Positions 8,470 to 16,540 are shown, counted from the first letter of the stretch. The stretch: DNA of 64,000 nucleotides from Levilactobacillus brevis (GCA_021383565.1 CP079699.1:2356001-2420000), one strand, 5' to 3'. Notes: generated by a model not told the origin, from the letters alone. Numbers and translations: made by a program.

Positions 8470-9320
8470 GGACTGTCTGAAAACTTAAAATTCAGGTACA
8501 ATCTGAGGAAAAACGAATCGAGGCATTCCGATGACAACACCTAAACGATACGAACTGGAAGATGCTCAGTGGGACCGAATCAAAGGATACTTCCCGCCAT
8601 ACCGGACTGGCCGTCCATCAAGCCTAGACAACCGTACCGCCCTCAACGCTATCCTCTGGCTCATGCGCAGCGGGGCTCCTTGGCGTGATCTACCTGAACG
8701 CTATGGCTCTTGGAAAACGGTGTATAGTCGCTTCCGAGCCTGGGTAAGTTCAGGCTTGTTCGAACAGGTTTTTCTCGAATTGATTGACGATCCCGACATG
8801 GAAAACTTGAGCTTAGATTCAACGATCGTTCGAGCGCATCAAAAGGCCACTGGGGCAAAAAAAACGCCGAATGTATGGTCGAAAATCAAGCTATTGGACT
8901 AAGTCGAGGTGGCCGAACGACCAAGATTCACGCACTCGTTGACGGATTAGGGAATCCCTTGGGTTTTCGCCTAACAGGTGGTCAAGTACATGATAGCCAA
9001 GTTGCCAGTGAGTTGCTGGAAGGCTTCGATATTTCTCAATCAAATATTATCGCGGACAAAGCCTATGGCACCGCGAAACTTCGCCAGTATATTGAAGATA
9101 AAGCAGGCGTCTATACCATTCCGCCAAAGGAAAATACCAAAGACAAGTGGACCTGTGATTACCACGTTTATTGTGAGCGCCATTTGATTGAGAACTTCTT
9201 TAATCAGTTGAAGAACTTTCGTAGGATTGCAACGCGTTATGATAAGCTCGCTCATGTTTATCTGGCTACGGTCTACATTGCCTCAATTTGCATCTTACTT
9301 AAGTAGTTTTCAGACGGACC
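8470..9320 (+). mobile_element. IS5-family insertion sequence (IS427-like), 851 bp
   Basis: The inverted repeats are GGACTGTCTGAAAAC on the left and GGTCCGTCTGAAAAC on the right (read inward). They are flanked by CTAG on both sides (8466-8469 and 9321-9324), consistent with the 4-bp YTAR-type duplication of IS5 elements. It carries one transposase in two overlapping frames. Length matches IS427-group elements. It sits in the leader between the 8341 promoter and the WxL gene. Confidence 0.9.
8531..9306 (+). CDS. IS5-family transposase, expressed by -1 frameshift
   Basis: The first frame (8531-8902) gives the N-terminal DUF4096-like part and the first catalytic Asp region (SLDSTIVRAHQ). The second frame (to 9306) gives GGRTTKIHALVDGLGNP, DKAYGT and the C-terminal ERHLIENFFNQLKNFR with the catalytic Glu. 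The frames overlap at a run of eight A residues (8856-8863). Slipping back one base there yields GAKKNAECMVENQAIG, the continuous family sequence, so a programmed -1 frameshift is likely rather than damage. Both halves look undamaged, so the element may be active. Confidence 0.88.
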
Positions 9321-9400
9321 CTAGTAGTTAAGGGCCAATCGAAATTATTAAATATCTGTTGAGATGTTTTGAGGACAAAAAATTGAGGGGTGCTTATATC

Positions 9401-10147
9401 ATGAAGAAGACTTTAAGCAGTATCGTTTTAGCAAGTGCATTATTATTTGGGGCTATGGCACCAGTTACGGCCAACGCGGCAGAAACTGATGTGACACCTT
9501 CAACCGGTTCGACGACTGGCTCAATTACGTTTACTAAGCCAGCAAGTACCACGGAGCCAGTTGATCCTTCCAATCCAGACAAACCAGGTGGTAACACTGA
9601 TGACAATGGTGGTGCTAAGCCAGGTAGTGATGCCGACTTGACCTTCCTGTACGTTTCACCAAGCATGGACTTCGGTTCAAATATTGTTAACCAAACGACC
9701 GCTTCTAAGACTCAGATGTACAATCCAAAGACCATTACGACCACTGCCTTCCCAACTGGGACCACGGATACGAACAAGTTGGTTACCGAAGTTTCTGATA
9801 CGCGTGGGACCAATGCCGGCTGGAATGTATCGGTTGGTAGTACTGAGTTAAAAGCGGGTGACGACGTGATTAGTGGTGCCCAACTCAATCTGGCTGGGGA
9901 TAACGCAACGATCAAGAACTCCGCTGACTCTGTCGCTACTGGGCAAGCCGCTAACTTAACTACCGGTGGTGATGTTGCCACGATCTACGATGCAAAGACT
10001 GGTATCGGTGCTGGTGCAACCGCAATGCAATTGAACCCAAGTGACATTGTCTTGACTAACATTCCTGCAAACGTTAAGGCTACTGAAGCAGGGACGACCT
10101 ACACGGCTACCTTAAACTGGACTTTGAACAACACTCCAGCTGAATAA
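9401..10147 (+). CDS. WxL-domain cell-surface protein
   Basis: This is a secreted protein of 248 residues with a typical signal peptide ending at ANA-AE near residue 24, followed by a Pro/Thr/Asp/Gly-rich linker. The C-terminal WxL domain has the two motifs AGWNVSV and LNWTLNN, which attach such proteins non-covalently to peptidoglycan. It is the first gene of a cell-surface complex (Csc-type) cluster with DUF916 and LPXTG partners. ATG at 9401 fits the signal peptide, with GAGGGG upstream. A strong terminator follows. Its probable promoter at 8341 is cut off by the insertion sequence, so expression may be altered. Confidence 0.88.
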   Translation: MKKTLSSIVLASALLFGAMAPVTANAAETDVTPSTGSTTGSITFTKPASTTEPVDPSNPDKPGGNTDDNGGAKPGSDADLTFLYVSPSMDFGSNIVNQTTASKTQMYNPKTITTTAFPTGTTDTNKLVTEVSDTRGTNAGWNVSVGSTELKAGDDVISGAQLNLAGDNATIKNSADSVATGQAANLTTGGDVATIYDAKTGIGAGATAMQLNPSDIVLTNIPANVKATEAGTTYTATLNWTLNNTPAE

Positions 10148-10164
10148 TTTTCAAAATGCGATTT

Positions 10165-10198
10165 AAGGTGTCCATTCGGTGCGAATGAACACCTTTTT
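10165..10198 (+). terminator. Intrinsic terminator after the WxL gene
   Basis: The arms AAGGTGT and ACACCTT are extended by CATTCG/CGAATG and followed by TTTTT. It separates the WxL gene from the DUF916 gene, so the second gene depends on read-through or its own promoter. Confidence 0.85.
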
Positions 10199-10266
10199 GC
10201 TTATGAATGTAGTATCATGAGGATATTATAGAGTTGCATTAACTAGGGTAAGGCAGAGGTGTAAGG

Positions 10267-11319
10267 ATGTTAGGATTAAAGCGGATTAGATTGGTCATGT
10301 TATTGGTGTTGGGTGTGGTTTTAGGTGGCTTTCTATCGTTAGCCCCGAAAGCGAGTGCGGCGACTAATAACGTTGGTTATAATGTGGCAGCCAAAATCCC
10401 AAGTAACCAGATCAATAAACAGAATTCGTTCTTTGACTTGAGGATGAATTCGCAGAAGTCCCAACGACTACAAGTCAGGATCTATAATGTAACCAATCAA
10501 GATATTACGGTTGAGACGGCGATTCATACGGCGTGGACGAACACGACTGGTGCGATCGATTACGTTAAGCCAGCAAAGTCTTATGATTCGACTTTACGTT
10601 ATAAAATGAGCGACTTAACGAAGATTCAGGGGAAAAAGACTTTAACCATTCCGGCGAATGGCTCCAAATTAGTGACCGCAAATGTTAAAATACCTAAGAC
10701 CACCTTTAATGGTGTCATTCTTGGGGGTTGGTATTTTAAGCGCGTAGATGACAAGGTCACTGGCAAAGTTAAGGGAGCCAATAACATTAAGAGTGAATAC
10801 TCATATGTTATCGGGATGAAGTACACTATGGGGAAGGTTCCCAATCCGACCATGGCACTTGGAAAAGTTAGCGCAGGTCAGAGTTACACGCGGCGTGGTA
10901 TTATTGCTAATTTGCGGAATACTTCGGCGGTGATTATCCCCAACTTGAAGTTGACCACCACGATTACCAACCGTAATGGTGCTAAACTGGTCAAGAAAGC
11001 CAAACAAGAGAATGTGCAAATGGCGCCGAACACAACGTTCCAATATCCATTGCTGTATGGTGATCAGAAGTTAGAAGCCGGACACTATCATTTGCATATG
11101 GTTGCTAAGAATACAGACCGCGAGTGGGTATTTGACCGCAACTTTACGATTACACAGGCACAAGCTAATAAGTACAATAAGGATGCCAATGCTGGGATCA
11201 GTATCTGGCTCTTAGTTGCCTTGGGTGCTCTGGGTATGCTGATTCTAGTTCTCTTGATTCTGTTGATTATTTACCTTATCCGGCGCAAACGGCGTCAAGA
11301 TGATGAAGAAGAACAGTAA
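10267..11319 (+). CDS. DUF916/DUF3324 (WxLIP-type) surface protein
   Basis: This 350-residue protein has a signal peptide (cleavage near SASAATNN), an N-terminal DUF916-like region (SFFDLRMNSQKSQRLQVRIY) and a DUF3324-like region from about residue 200 (LGKVSAGQSYTRRGIIANLR). It ends in a transmembrane helix followed by the basic tail RRKRRQDD. The family binds WxL proteins and peptidoglycan and anchors the surface complex. Length is usual. AGGTGTAAGG precedes the ATG. The LPXTG gene follows after 27 bases and is likely co-transcribed. Confidence 0.9.
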   Translation: MLGLKRIRLVMLLVLGVVLGGFLSLAPKASAATNNVGYNVAAKIPSNQINKQNSFFDLRMNSQKSQRLQVRIYNVTNQDITVETAIHTAWTNTTGAIDYVKPAKSYDSTLRYKMSDLTKIQGKKTLTIPANGSKLVTANVKIPKTTFNGVILGGWYFKRVDDKVTGKVKGANNIKSEYSYVIGMKYTMGKVPNPTMALGKVSAGQSYTRRGIIANLRNTSAVIIPNLKLTTTITNRNGAKLVKKAKQENVQMAPNTTFQYPLLYGDQKLEAGHYHLHMVAKNTDREWVFDRNFTITQAQANKYNKDANAGISIWLLVALGALGMLILVLLILLIIYLIRRKRRQDDEEEQ

Positions 11320-11504
11320 AGTCAGTCTCGAAAGGAGGCGGCGGTCATGAAAAAGCTCATTAAGCGACTGGTAATGGTAGTTGCGGTGGTTCTAGGTCTA
11401 GGTGTGGGTGTGACGGCGTTTGCTGATACGCCTAGCACAGAGACCAGTTCAGCTAACCAATCGACCAGTACCACTGTGGGAATTACTTTTACGGGAACTT
11501 ATAA

Positions 11505-12354
11505 GAACCTGTTTAAAATCTGGACAATTTGATATGATAGTTCAAAAAAGGATGATAACTTATGAACTACCCCAGCAATCCCTCACGGCACCAATTTGAA
11601 CTAATTCGGCCCGATTTAGAAGCAGCTCGGCAATCCACTAGGCCTCGCAAATATGACCTTTATGATTTATTTTGTGCTGTCGCGTATGTTTTAAAAACCG
11701 GTTGTCAATGGCGACAGTTACCGGCTGATTTTCCTAACTGGCAATCAGTCTATTACTACTATCGCGTATGGTCTGAGGAACAAATTATTGATGAACCTTC
11801 TATTTTGGATAAATGTTTAAAAAAATTATCTTTACCCTACGGGAAAAACAATCACGCTCGGCTAAAACATCTTTCATAATTATTGATGCCCAAAGCGTTA
11901 AAAATACCGATACGGCGGAGCATCACGGTTATGACGGTGGCAAACGTATATCTGGCATCAAACGGCACTTAGCTGTTGATATTAACGGCTTACCTCAAGC
12001 AATTCATATAACGACAGCTAATGTTTCGGATCGTGATGGGGCCAGTGCTATGTTAGCCCTCAACTATGATCATTTAAGACAAGTTAAGTCAGTTTTGGTA
12101 GATGGCGGCTACACAGGTTCCAATTTTGCAGCTGACGTTTACACTAATTTAAAAGCCACCGTGCAGGTGGCTAAACGCAATGAGCTTCATAAATTTGAAG
12201 TATTACCGCAACGCTGGATTATTGAACGATCTTTCAGTTGGTTAGATAAATGTCGCCGTCTCTGGAAAAATTGTGAACGTCAACTTAACACTAGTCGTCA
12301 AATGGTCATTTTAGCTTTTTTAGTATTGCTGCTCAAGAGATTTTAAACAGGTTC
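11505..12354 (+). mobile_element. IS5-family insertion sequence (ISL2/IS1031-like), 850 bp
   Basis: The perfect 16-bp inverted repeats GAACCTGTTTAAAATC lie at 11505-11520 and, inverted, at 12339-12354. The target duplication is TAA (11502-11504 and 12355-12357), a TNA-type target used by this IS5 subgroup. Excision in silico restores the host frame exactly. The repeats differ from those of the element at 8470, so these are two independent insertions. Confidence 0.95.
11562..12346 (+). CDS. IS5-family transposase in two frames
   Basis: The first frame (11562-11879) has the N-terminal region KYDLYDLFCAVAYVLKTGCQW. The second (11813-12346) has IIDAQSVKNTDTA with the first catalytic Asp, VDGGYTGSNF with the second, and WIIERSFSWLDKCRRLWKN with the catalytic Glu. 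The second frame is -1 relative to the first, and the overlap contains TTTAAAAAAATT near 11816, a plausible slippage site. A fused product by -1 frameshifting is therefore likely. RBS AAGGATGA precedes the ATG at 11562. Confidence 0.88.
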
Positions 12355-12752
12355 TAAGCCTGGAAGTAATCCTGGCGGCACACCGGCTACGGATGAATCG
12401 GGTGGCGACGGTGATGAAATCGCGCCATCCAATAACCATAGTGGTAGCACAGTGACTACTGGTGGTGACGGCGATACCATCGACGGGGACATCCCCAGTG
12501 GCCACAATCCCACGACCAGTGTGACCAGCGCGCACCATTCGGCTGCGAATAAGCCGGCCGGTGCGGTGGCCAGTGTCGTGCATTCCGGAACGGCCGATTT
12601 GGTCGCCGGTCGGTTACCACAAACGGGTGAATCACAGGTCTTCTTGGCCAGCGTCTTTGGCCTATTCCTGTTGATCGCAATCGTTCTGCTGGCCGTCGTT
12701 CGGTGGCAGGCTCGGTTGTTACGGGAGCACAGATAATTTAAGACGAGATTGA

Positions 12753-12784
12753 AGCGGTGTTGCCAGTGGGCACACTGCTTTTTT
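12753..12784 (+). terminator. Intrinsic terminator of the WxL cluster
   Basis: The arms AGCGGTGT and ACACTGCT (one G-U pair) are followed by TTTTTT, just after the LPXTG gene. Confidence 0.7.
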
Positions 12785-12788
12785 GGCG

Positions 12789-12816
12789 AAAAAAGGACCG
12801 CCCATTCGGGCAGTCC
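12789..12816 (-). terminator. Intrinsic terminator of the CHRD operon
   Basis: On the minus strand GGACTGCCC, loop GAAT and GGGCGGTCC are followed by TTTTTT. It ends the two-gene operon at 12843-13543. Confidence 0.8.
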
Positions 12817-12842
12817 CGTGATCGTCATTTAAATAATTCACC

Positions 12843-12989
12843 TTAGGCCTTGACCAGTGCCATGACGGCTTCTACTAGCATTCCCACGGCCATGCCATAC
12901 ATGGCTAGCATGTCTTGGTGGACAACAACTAAAAGTAGGACTGCAGCGTAGAAGACGACCATGACTAGCCGCCAGATCTTCCGGCGCAT
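12843..12989 (-). CDS. 48-residue membrane peptide
   Basis: A short open frame starts MRRKIWRLVMVVFYAAVLLL and contains one long or two short hydrophobic segments with a positively charged N-terminus, so it probably inserts in the membrane with its start inside. Its ATG overlaps the TAA of the CHRD gene in the string TAATG, which points to translational coupling. The terminator at 12789 follows immediately. I do not recognise the family. The coupling and the terminator position are the reasons to regard it as real. Confidence 0.65.
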   Translation of the reverse strand: MRRKIWRLVMVVFYAAVLLLVVVHQDMLAMYGMAVGMLVEAVMALVKA

Positions 12990-13543
12990 TACAGGGCGAC
13001 AATCTTACCCACAGCGATGGGCAGCGTCACGTGCGTGGAGTAATGGCCAACTGCGCCAGCAACCGTGTCTGGCAGGTCTACGTCATCGGTCACACCGTGG
13101 ATGTAGATGACCCGCTTGTCCAGCTCGAGTTCGCTGTCGTTGAAGGTCTCCTTGAACTTGGCATTGAGGGCCGCAAGCGGGACAACCTTCGTGTAGGCAA
13201 AGTAACCGTTGGCGTCGGCGACCGGGTAGTTGTCGTTAGGCACGTTCATCTCGTGTGGGGCGGCGTCGAAGGGCACCATGGTCGTACCGGAGACGGCACC
13301 GGTTTCGGGTAAGTCCACGAAGCCGTCGTGGTTGACGTCCTGGGCAGCAGTTGCGATTTCAGCCGGTTGGCCGTCCGGGAAACCGTGGAAGTGTTCCCAG
13401 TGTTGTAAGTTGGCTGGGGTGTCGAACATTTCGATATTGATGGTCAGCTGATCACCGTTGATGGTGAACAGAGCCGTGCCATGGGCGGCGGTTCCGATGG
13501 CGTCTGCGTTCAGGGGCACGATGTTTGCTTGATAGATTTTCAT
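12989..13543 (-). CDS. CHRD-domain-like protein with an EF-hand-like loop
   Basis: This 184-residue protein resembles CHRD-domain proteins: repeated AHGTALFTI and HWEHFHGFPDG segments and a C-terminal HYSTHVTLPIAVGKIV. The loop DVNHDGFVDLPE near residue 95 has an EF-hand-like or dockerin-like calcium-binding pattern. There is no obvious signal peptide, which is unusual for CHRD proteins, so it may be cytoplasmic. The ATG at 13543 has AAGGAGG 10 bases upstream. It is divergent from the FLP-type regulator and shares an 88-base control region containing a TTGA-N6-TCAA site. Function is unknown. Confidence 0.7.
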   Translation of the reverse strand: MKIYQANIVPLNADAIGTAAHGTALFTINGDQLTINIEMFDTPANLQHWEHFHGFPDGQPAEIATAAQDVNHDGFVDLPETGAVSGTTMVPFDAAPHEMNVPNDNYPVADANGYFAYTKVVPLAALNAKFKETFNDSELELDKRVIYIHGVTDDVDLPDTVAGAVGHYSTHVTLPIAVGKIVAL

Positions 13544-13602
13544 AGTCAAATGACCTCCTTGAATTGATACGCTTAGTGTATAATAAAAGACAAAATATAA
13601 AA

Positions 13603-13616
13603 TTGATAATTGTCAA
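13603..13616. promoter_or_regulatory. FNR/FLP-type operator TTGA-N6-TCAA
   Basis: TTGATAATTGTCAA is a perfect TTGA-N6-TCAA half-site pair of the kind bound by Crp/Fnr proteins. It lies between the divergent CHRD operon and the regulator, 16 bases before the regulator ATG and downstream of a TATAAT at 13579-13584. This fits autoregulation and control of the CHRD operon. Confidence 0.7.
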
Positions 13617-13631
13617 GAAAAGGAGAAAAAG

Positions 13632-14276
13632 ATGACGCACGATCCCTTTAAATGTGTTCAAAACGCGCCAATCTTCAAAGGATTGGCCGATGCCGATATT
13701 GCTGAACTGACAAAAATTTCCGTGCACCAACAAGAATTCAAACGGGGCAGTGTCCTCTACGATCCAACCCAACCGCTCGAACGCATGCTGATTATTGATG
13801 AGGGCCGCGTCAAGGTCTACCAACTCAACGAGAACGGCAAGGAAAAGGTGCTCTACATGCTACGCAGTGGCGCGATTGACAGCGAAGCCGCGCTCTTCAA
13901 CCAGCGGCCACATTTCAATTACGCCGAGGCGGTGGAAGATACCAAGATTTGTTCGATTGGCCGAGCAGACTTCCAGGCCCTGCTTCACCGGGTACCGACC
14001 GTGGCCTTTAATCTGCTGAATATTTTGGGAGACCGGCTGACGGCGTTGGAATCCGTGAGCGCGTTGACCGGTAATCTCAAGGCCAAGAACCGGGTGCTGG
14101 CTTACTTGCAGCAGGTTGGCCAGGAACAGCAGGCGACCCACTTCATGTTGCCGGAAAAGAAGAAGGAGCTGGCAAGCTACCTCGGCATCACGCCAGAAAC
14201 ATTGAGTCGCCAACTGAAACAATTGGTGGCCGATGGGCTGCTAGCGATTGACGGTCGGGAAATGACCTTACTATAA
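13632..14276 (+). CDS. flp: FLP-type Crp/Fnr family redox regulator
   Basis: This 214-residue protein has an N-terminal cyclic-nucleotide-binding-like beta barrel (about residues 15-125), a dimer helix and a C-terminal winged helix (ELASYLGITPETLSRQL). The recognition helix keeps the E-xx-SR pattern with which FNR reads TTGA. It lacks the FNR iron-sulfur cysteines but has Cys8 and Cys107, whose spacing is close to the two cysteines that form the redox disulfide in the Lactobacillus casei FLP protein. A disulfide-controlled oxygen or redox regulator is therefore the best guess. AAAAGGAG precedes the ATG, and a perfect FNR-type site overlaps the promoter region. Confidence 0.88.
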   Translation: MTHDPFKCVQNAPIFKGLADADIAELTKISVHQQEFKRGSVLYDPTQPLERMLIIDEGRVKVYQLNENGKEKVLYMLRSGAIDSEAALFNQRPHFNYAEAVEDTKICSIGRADFQALLHRVPTVAFNLLNILGDRLTALESVSALTGNLKAKNRVLAYLQQVGQEQQATHFMLPEKKKELASYLGITPETLSRQLKQLVADGLLAIDGREMTLL

Positions 14277-14280
14277 AGTT

Positions 14281-14320
14281 AAATCGCCGCTGAAATGAGT
14301 GCTAAGTTTCGGCGGTTTTT
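14281..14320 (+). terminator. Intrinsic terminator after flp
   Basis: The arms around CGCCG..GAAA and TTTCGGCG, with a small bulge, end in TTTTT. Confidence 0.65.
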
Positions 14321-14363
14321 GTAGTCATCAAGCGGCGTGTGACAAAAAACTTACCCACGCCGG

Positions 14364-14414
14364 TTGCCAAACCAGTCGATGAATGCTATAGTGTACTAGT
14401 AAAATATAACACTA
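14364..14414 (+). promoter_or_regulatory. Promoter and operator of the ytrA-like operon
   Basis: TTGCCA (14364-14369) and TATAGT (14387-14392) are 17 bases apart. The inverted repeat TAGTGT-N14-ACACTA (14389-14414) overlaps the -10 and start site. Its position fits repression by the GntR/YtrA-type regulator encoded just downstream, as is known for ytr operons. Confidence 0.75.
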
Positions 14415-14429
14415 GGGAGGCGGCCTAAC

Positions 14430-14804
14430 GTGAAATTTGATGATAAGGTCCCGATTTACTATCAGATCAAGAACTATCTCTATCACGAAATGATTACCGG
14501 CCAATTGGCGCCCGGCGCAAAGTTGCCGGCCGTTCGCCAATTAGCCGTGGACTTGACGGTCAACGTCAACACGGTTCAACGGGCACTTGGGGAAATGATC
14601 ACAGCAGGTATTATCACCTCCAAACGGGGCAAAGGCAACTTTGTCACCACGGAGACGGGGCGACTCACACAGCTAAAGGAGCAATTAATCATGGAGCAAT
14701 TGGAACGGGCCTACGAGCAGTTACACGCCTTGAATTTAACGGATGACGAAATTATCGCCGGTTTGAAACAATATATCGCGCAGAGGGGGCAACAAGATGA
14801 CTAA
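14430..14804 (+). CDS. GntR-family regulator, YtrA subfamily
   Basis: This 124-residue protein has an N-terminal GntR winged helix (KVPIYYQIKNYLYHEMITG through RQLAVDLTVNVNTVQRAL) and a very short C-terminal helix pair (LTDDEIIAGLKQYI), typical of the YtrA subfamily, which has no large effector domain. Translation starts at GTG with GGGAGG upstream. The stop overlaps the next gene by 8 bases. YtrA-type regulators repress their own ABC operon and respond to cell-wall-active antibiotics in Bacillus. The same role is inferred here. Confidence 0.9.
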   Translation: MKFDDKVPIYYQIKNYLYHEMITGQLAPGAKLPAVRQLAVDLTVNVNTVQRALGEMITAGIITSKRGKGNFVTTETGRLTQLKEQLIMEQLERAYEQLHALNLTDDEIIAGLKQYIAQRGQQDD

Positions 14805-15507
14805 CGTTTTAGCCATTCACGATGTGGGCTATAAGCATAATTTTAAAACGATTTTGCACGATGTCGATCTAACCCTCGAGACCGGTAAGATCGTCGGTCT
14901 GTTAGGCGAAAATGGTGCTGGAAAGACCACGCTGATGCGCCTGATTACCGGTAGTGCCAAGGGATCCGGGACGATTACTGTCTGCGGAGATACCCAACCG
15001 GCCCATCACCGTAGTCACGTCAGCTTTACCGAGCAGTTGCGTGGCTTCAGCGCCAACACGCGAGTTGAGCAGGTGGCGAGTTTCTACCGGACGGTGTATC
15101 CCGACTTTGACGGAGCGCGGTTCGAGGAACTGGTGACCTTCCTGCAGATCGATACCAGCTTGAAGCTGGCCGCCCTGTCCAAAGGGATGAAGGAGAAAGT
15201 TATCATCGCCTTAACGCTAGCCCGGCAGGTCAACTTGTATCTGCTGGATGAACCGTTCAGCGGTATCGACAGCATGAGTCGCAAGCGGATTATCAGTAGT
15301 ATTCTCAAATGGAAACCGGACGACGCGACGATGGTCATTAGCGATCACTACGTCTCCGAGATTGCGCCCATCCTCGATGAAATTGTGGAGGTCAAGGACC
15401 AGACGGTGGCCGTCCATCAGGATAGTGACGCCGTGCGCGAAGAGTTTGGGTTAAGTATCGAAGCCTACTACGAAAGTCTTTACGAAGGGAGTGATCACCG
15501 TGACTAG
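14797..15507 (+). CDS. ABC transporter ATP-binding protein (YtrB-like)
   Basis: This 236-residue ATPase has Walker A GENGAGKTTLMRL, a weak signature LSKGMKEKVIIALTLA and Walker B LYLLDEPFSGID. It resembles YtrB/EcsA-type single ATPases that partner a separate integral membrane subunit. It overlaps the regulator by 8 bases and the permease by 8 bases, so translation of the three is coupled. The substrate is unknown; export or membrane-stress response is the family expectation. Confidence 0.9.
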   Translation: MTNVLAIHDVGYKHNFKTILHDVDLTLETGKIVGLLGENGAGKTTLMRLITGSAKGSGTITVCGDTQPAHHRSHVSFTEQLRGFSANTRVEQVASFYRTVYPDFDGARFEELVTFLQIDTSLKLAALSKGMKEKVIIALTLARQVNLYLLDEPFSGIDSMSRKRIISSILKWKPDDATMVISDHYVSEIAPILDEIVEVKDQTVAVHQDSDAVREEFGLSIEAYYESLYEGSDHRD

Positions 15508-16258
15508 TTTTGGCGCATTATTTAAAGTGTTGGGGCGCAATCGTTTCCGCCTGATGAATTGGGCTATCTTAGGAGAACTAGCCGTAATTGTCGCGACGCT
15601 ACTGTGGCGCTTTGCCACCGCGGGGATTCAGGGAGGCGATACCTTCTGGGCCGTCATGGGTTGGTCGCTCTTGGCCTTCATCGTCGTGTTTGTTCTCTTG
15701 GCCGTCCAGACAGAGCGGGTCTACACCCGCGACACGTACCGGTTATTACCGCTGGGTGAAACGAAGCTGTACTTAACGGATTTACTCACCTCCCTTGTGA
15801 TGTTCGTGTACTTTGGTGTCATTCAGGCCGTCTTCTATCTGGTGGCTGAGATGATCGACAACCAATACCTAACGACGTGGCTCCTCAGTGGGCCGAGTGA
15901 TACGACCCAACAGATGGTTAAGGCGATGATCGGTCTAAGCGGTGTGCTACTCGCCCTGGCCATTATGGGCTGGACCACGATATCGTTCATTCACCTAGTG
16001 GTCAGCGTTACCAATAACTTTTTACCCACGGCAAGTCGACGGCTGATCAACATTGTTCTCTACATTGTGATGATCATCCTAGTCGTTTGGGTTGCCGGCT
16101 ATCTGGTCGATGGTGTCAACCACGTGGGGGAATTGTTCTCAGCGACTGGCAACGCCGGGTTCCTCGTGAATATCGTGGGCTTCCTGGTCGTGGCGGCGAT
16201 TGAGGCTGGGTTAAATATTGTCTTGCTTAAGAAATGGGTCGAAACGATCCCGAATTAA
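15500..16258 (+). CDS. ABC transporter membrane subunit
   Basis: This 252-residue polytopic protein has six hydrophobic segments and a periplasmic-side loop between helices 2 and 3 (AVQTERVYTRDTYRLLPLGETK), the layout of ABC-2-like permeases of YtrC/YtrD type. I choose the GTG at 15500, which has AAGGGAG 8 bases upstream; the GTG at 15491 would abut the site. It is the last gene of the ytrA-like operon, followed by a terminator. Confidence 0.82.
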   Translation: MTSFGALFKVLGRNRFRLMNWAILGELAVIVATLLWRFATAGIQGGDTFWAVMGWSLLAFIVVFVLLAVQTERVYTRDTYRLLPLGETKLYLTDLLTSLVMFVYFGVIQAVFYLVAEMIDNQYLTTWLLSGPSDTTQQMVKAMIGLSGVLLALAIMGWTTISFIHLVVSVTNNFLPTASRRLINIVLYIVMIILVVWVAGYLVDGVNHVGELFSATGNAGFLVNIVGFLVVAAIEAGLNIVLLKKWVETIPN

Positions 16259-16282
16259 ACGGTACGTTACAGCGAATAGAAG

Positions 16283-16540
16283 TTAGTGCCAGGTTTTCCA
16301 CCGTGATTGGGTGGGAAGCCTGGTTTTGTCTTGGGGCCGACTAGTTGCCTTGCGTAACGGCCGGGCGGGGAGGTTCAGCGCGCCGAGGAAGATGAGGATT
16401 CCCAAGAGAAATTGTCCCAAGAAGCTGAGTCCACCAAATCCGTCTAAATAAAGCATGGCTAACAGCCAGTCGGCTATTTTGAAACAGATAAATAGGCCCA
16501 ACCAACGGTAAATCACGGTGACGTTGCGGTTTGATTTCAT
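16283..16540 (-). CDS. Small hypothetical membrane protein
   Basis: An 85-residue frame has two hydrophobic segments (YRWLGLFICFKIADWLLAML and LSFLGQFLLGILIFLGAL) and a basic C-terminal tail. CGGAGG precedes the ATG at 16540. The last dozen residues are encoded by the terminator hairpin of the opposite operon, so the tail may not be conserved. I do not recognise the family. It is real on the strength of its ribosome site and clear helices, but the evidence is modest. Confidence 0.5.
   Translation of the reverse strand: MKSNRNVTVIYRWLGLFICFKIADWLLAMLYLDGFGGLSFLGQFLLGILIFLGALNLPARPLRKATSRPQDKTRLPTQSRWKTWH
16289..16327 (+). terminator. Intrinsic terminator of the ytrA-like operon
   Basis: The long arms CCAGGTTTTCCACC and GGTGGGAAGCCTGG are followed by TTTT. 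The stem overlaps the 3' end of the opposing small ORF. Confidence 0.8.

Larger units (their letters stand above)
11347..12736 (+). pseudogene. LPXTG surface protein of the WxL cluster, disrupted by an IS
   Basis: The N-terminal part (11347-11504) encodes a signal peptide (LGLGVGVTAFADTPS) and start of the mature chain. The C-terminal part (12358-12736) continues with a Gly/Asp-rich region and ends in LPQTGE, a hydrophobic helix and basic residues, the classic sortase A signal. Removing the element at 11505-12354 and one TAA duplication restores one open frame of exactly 179 codons (178 residues) across the junction TYKPGSNPGG. Small LPXTG proteins are the usual last member of Csc/WxL clusters. 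With the insertion, the product is a truncated secreted peptide without an anchor. Confidence 0.93.
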
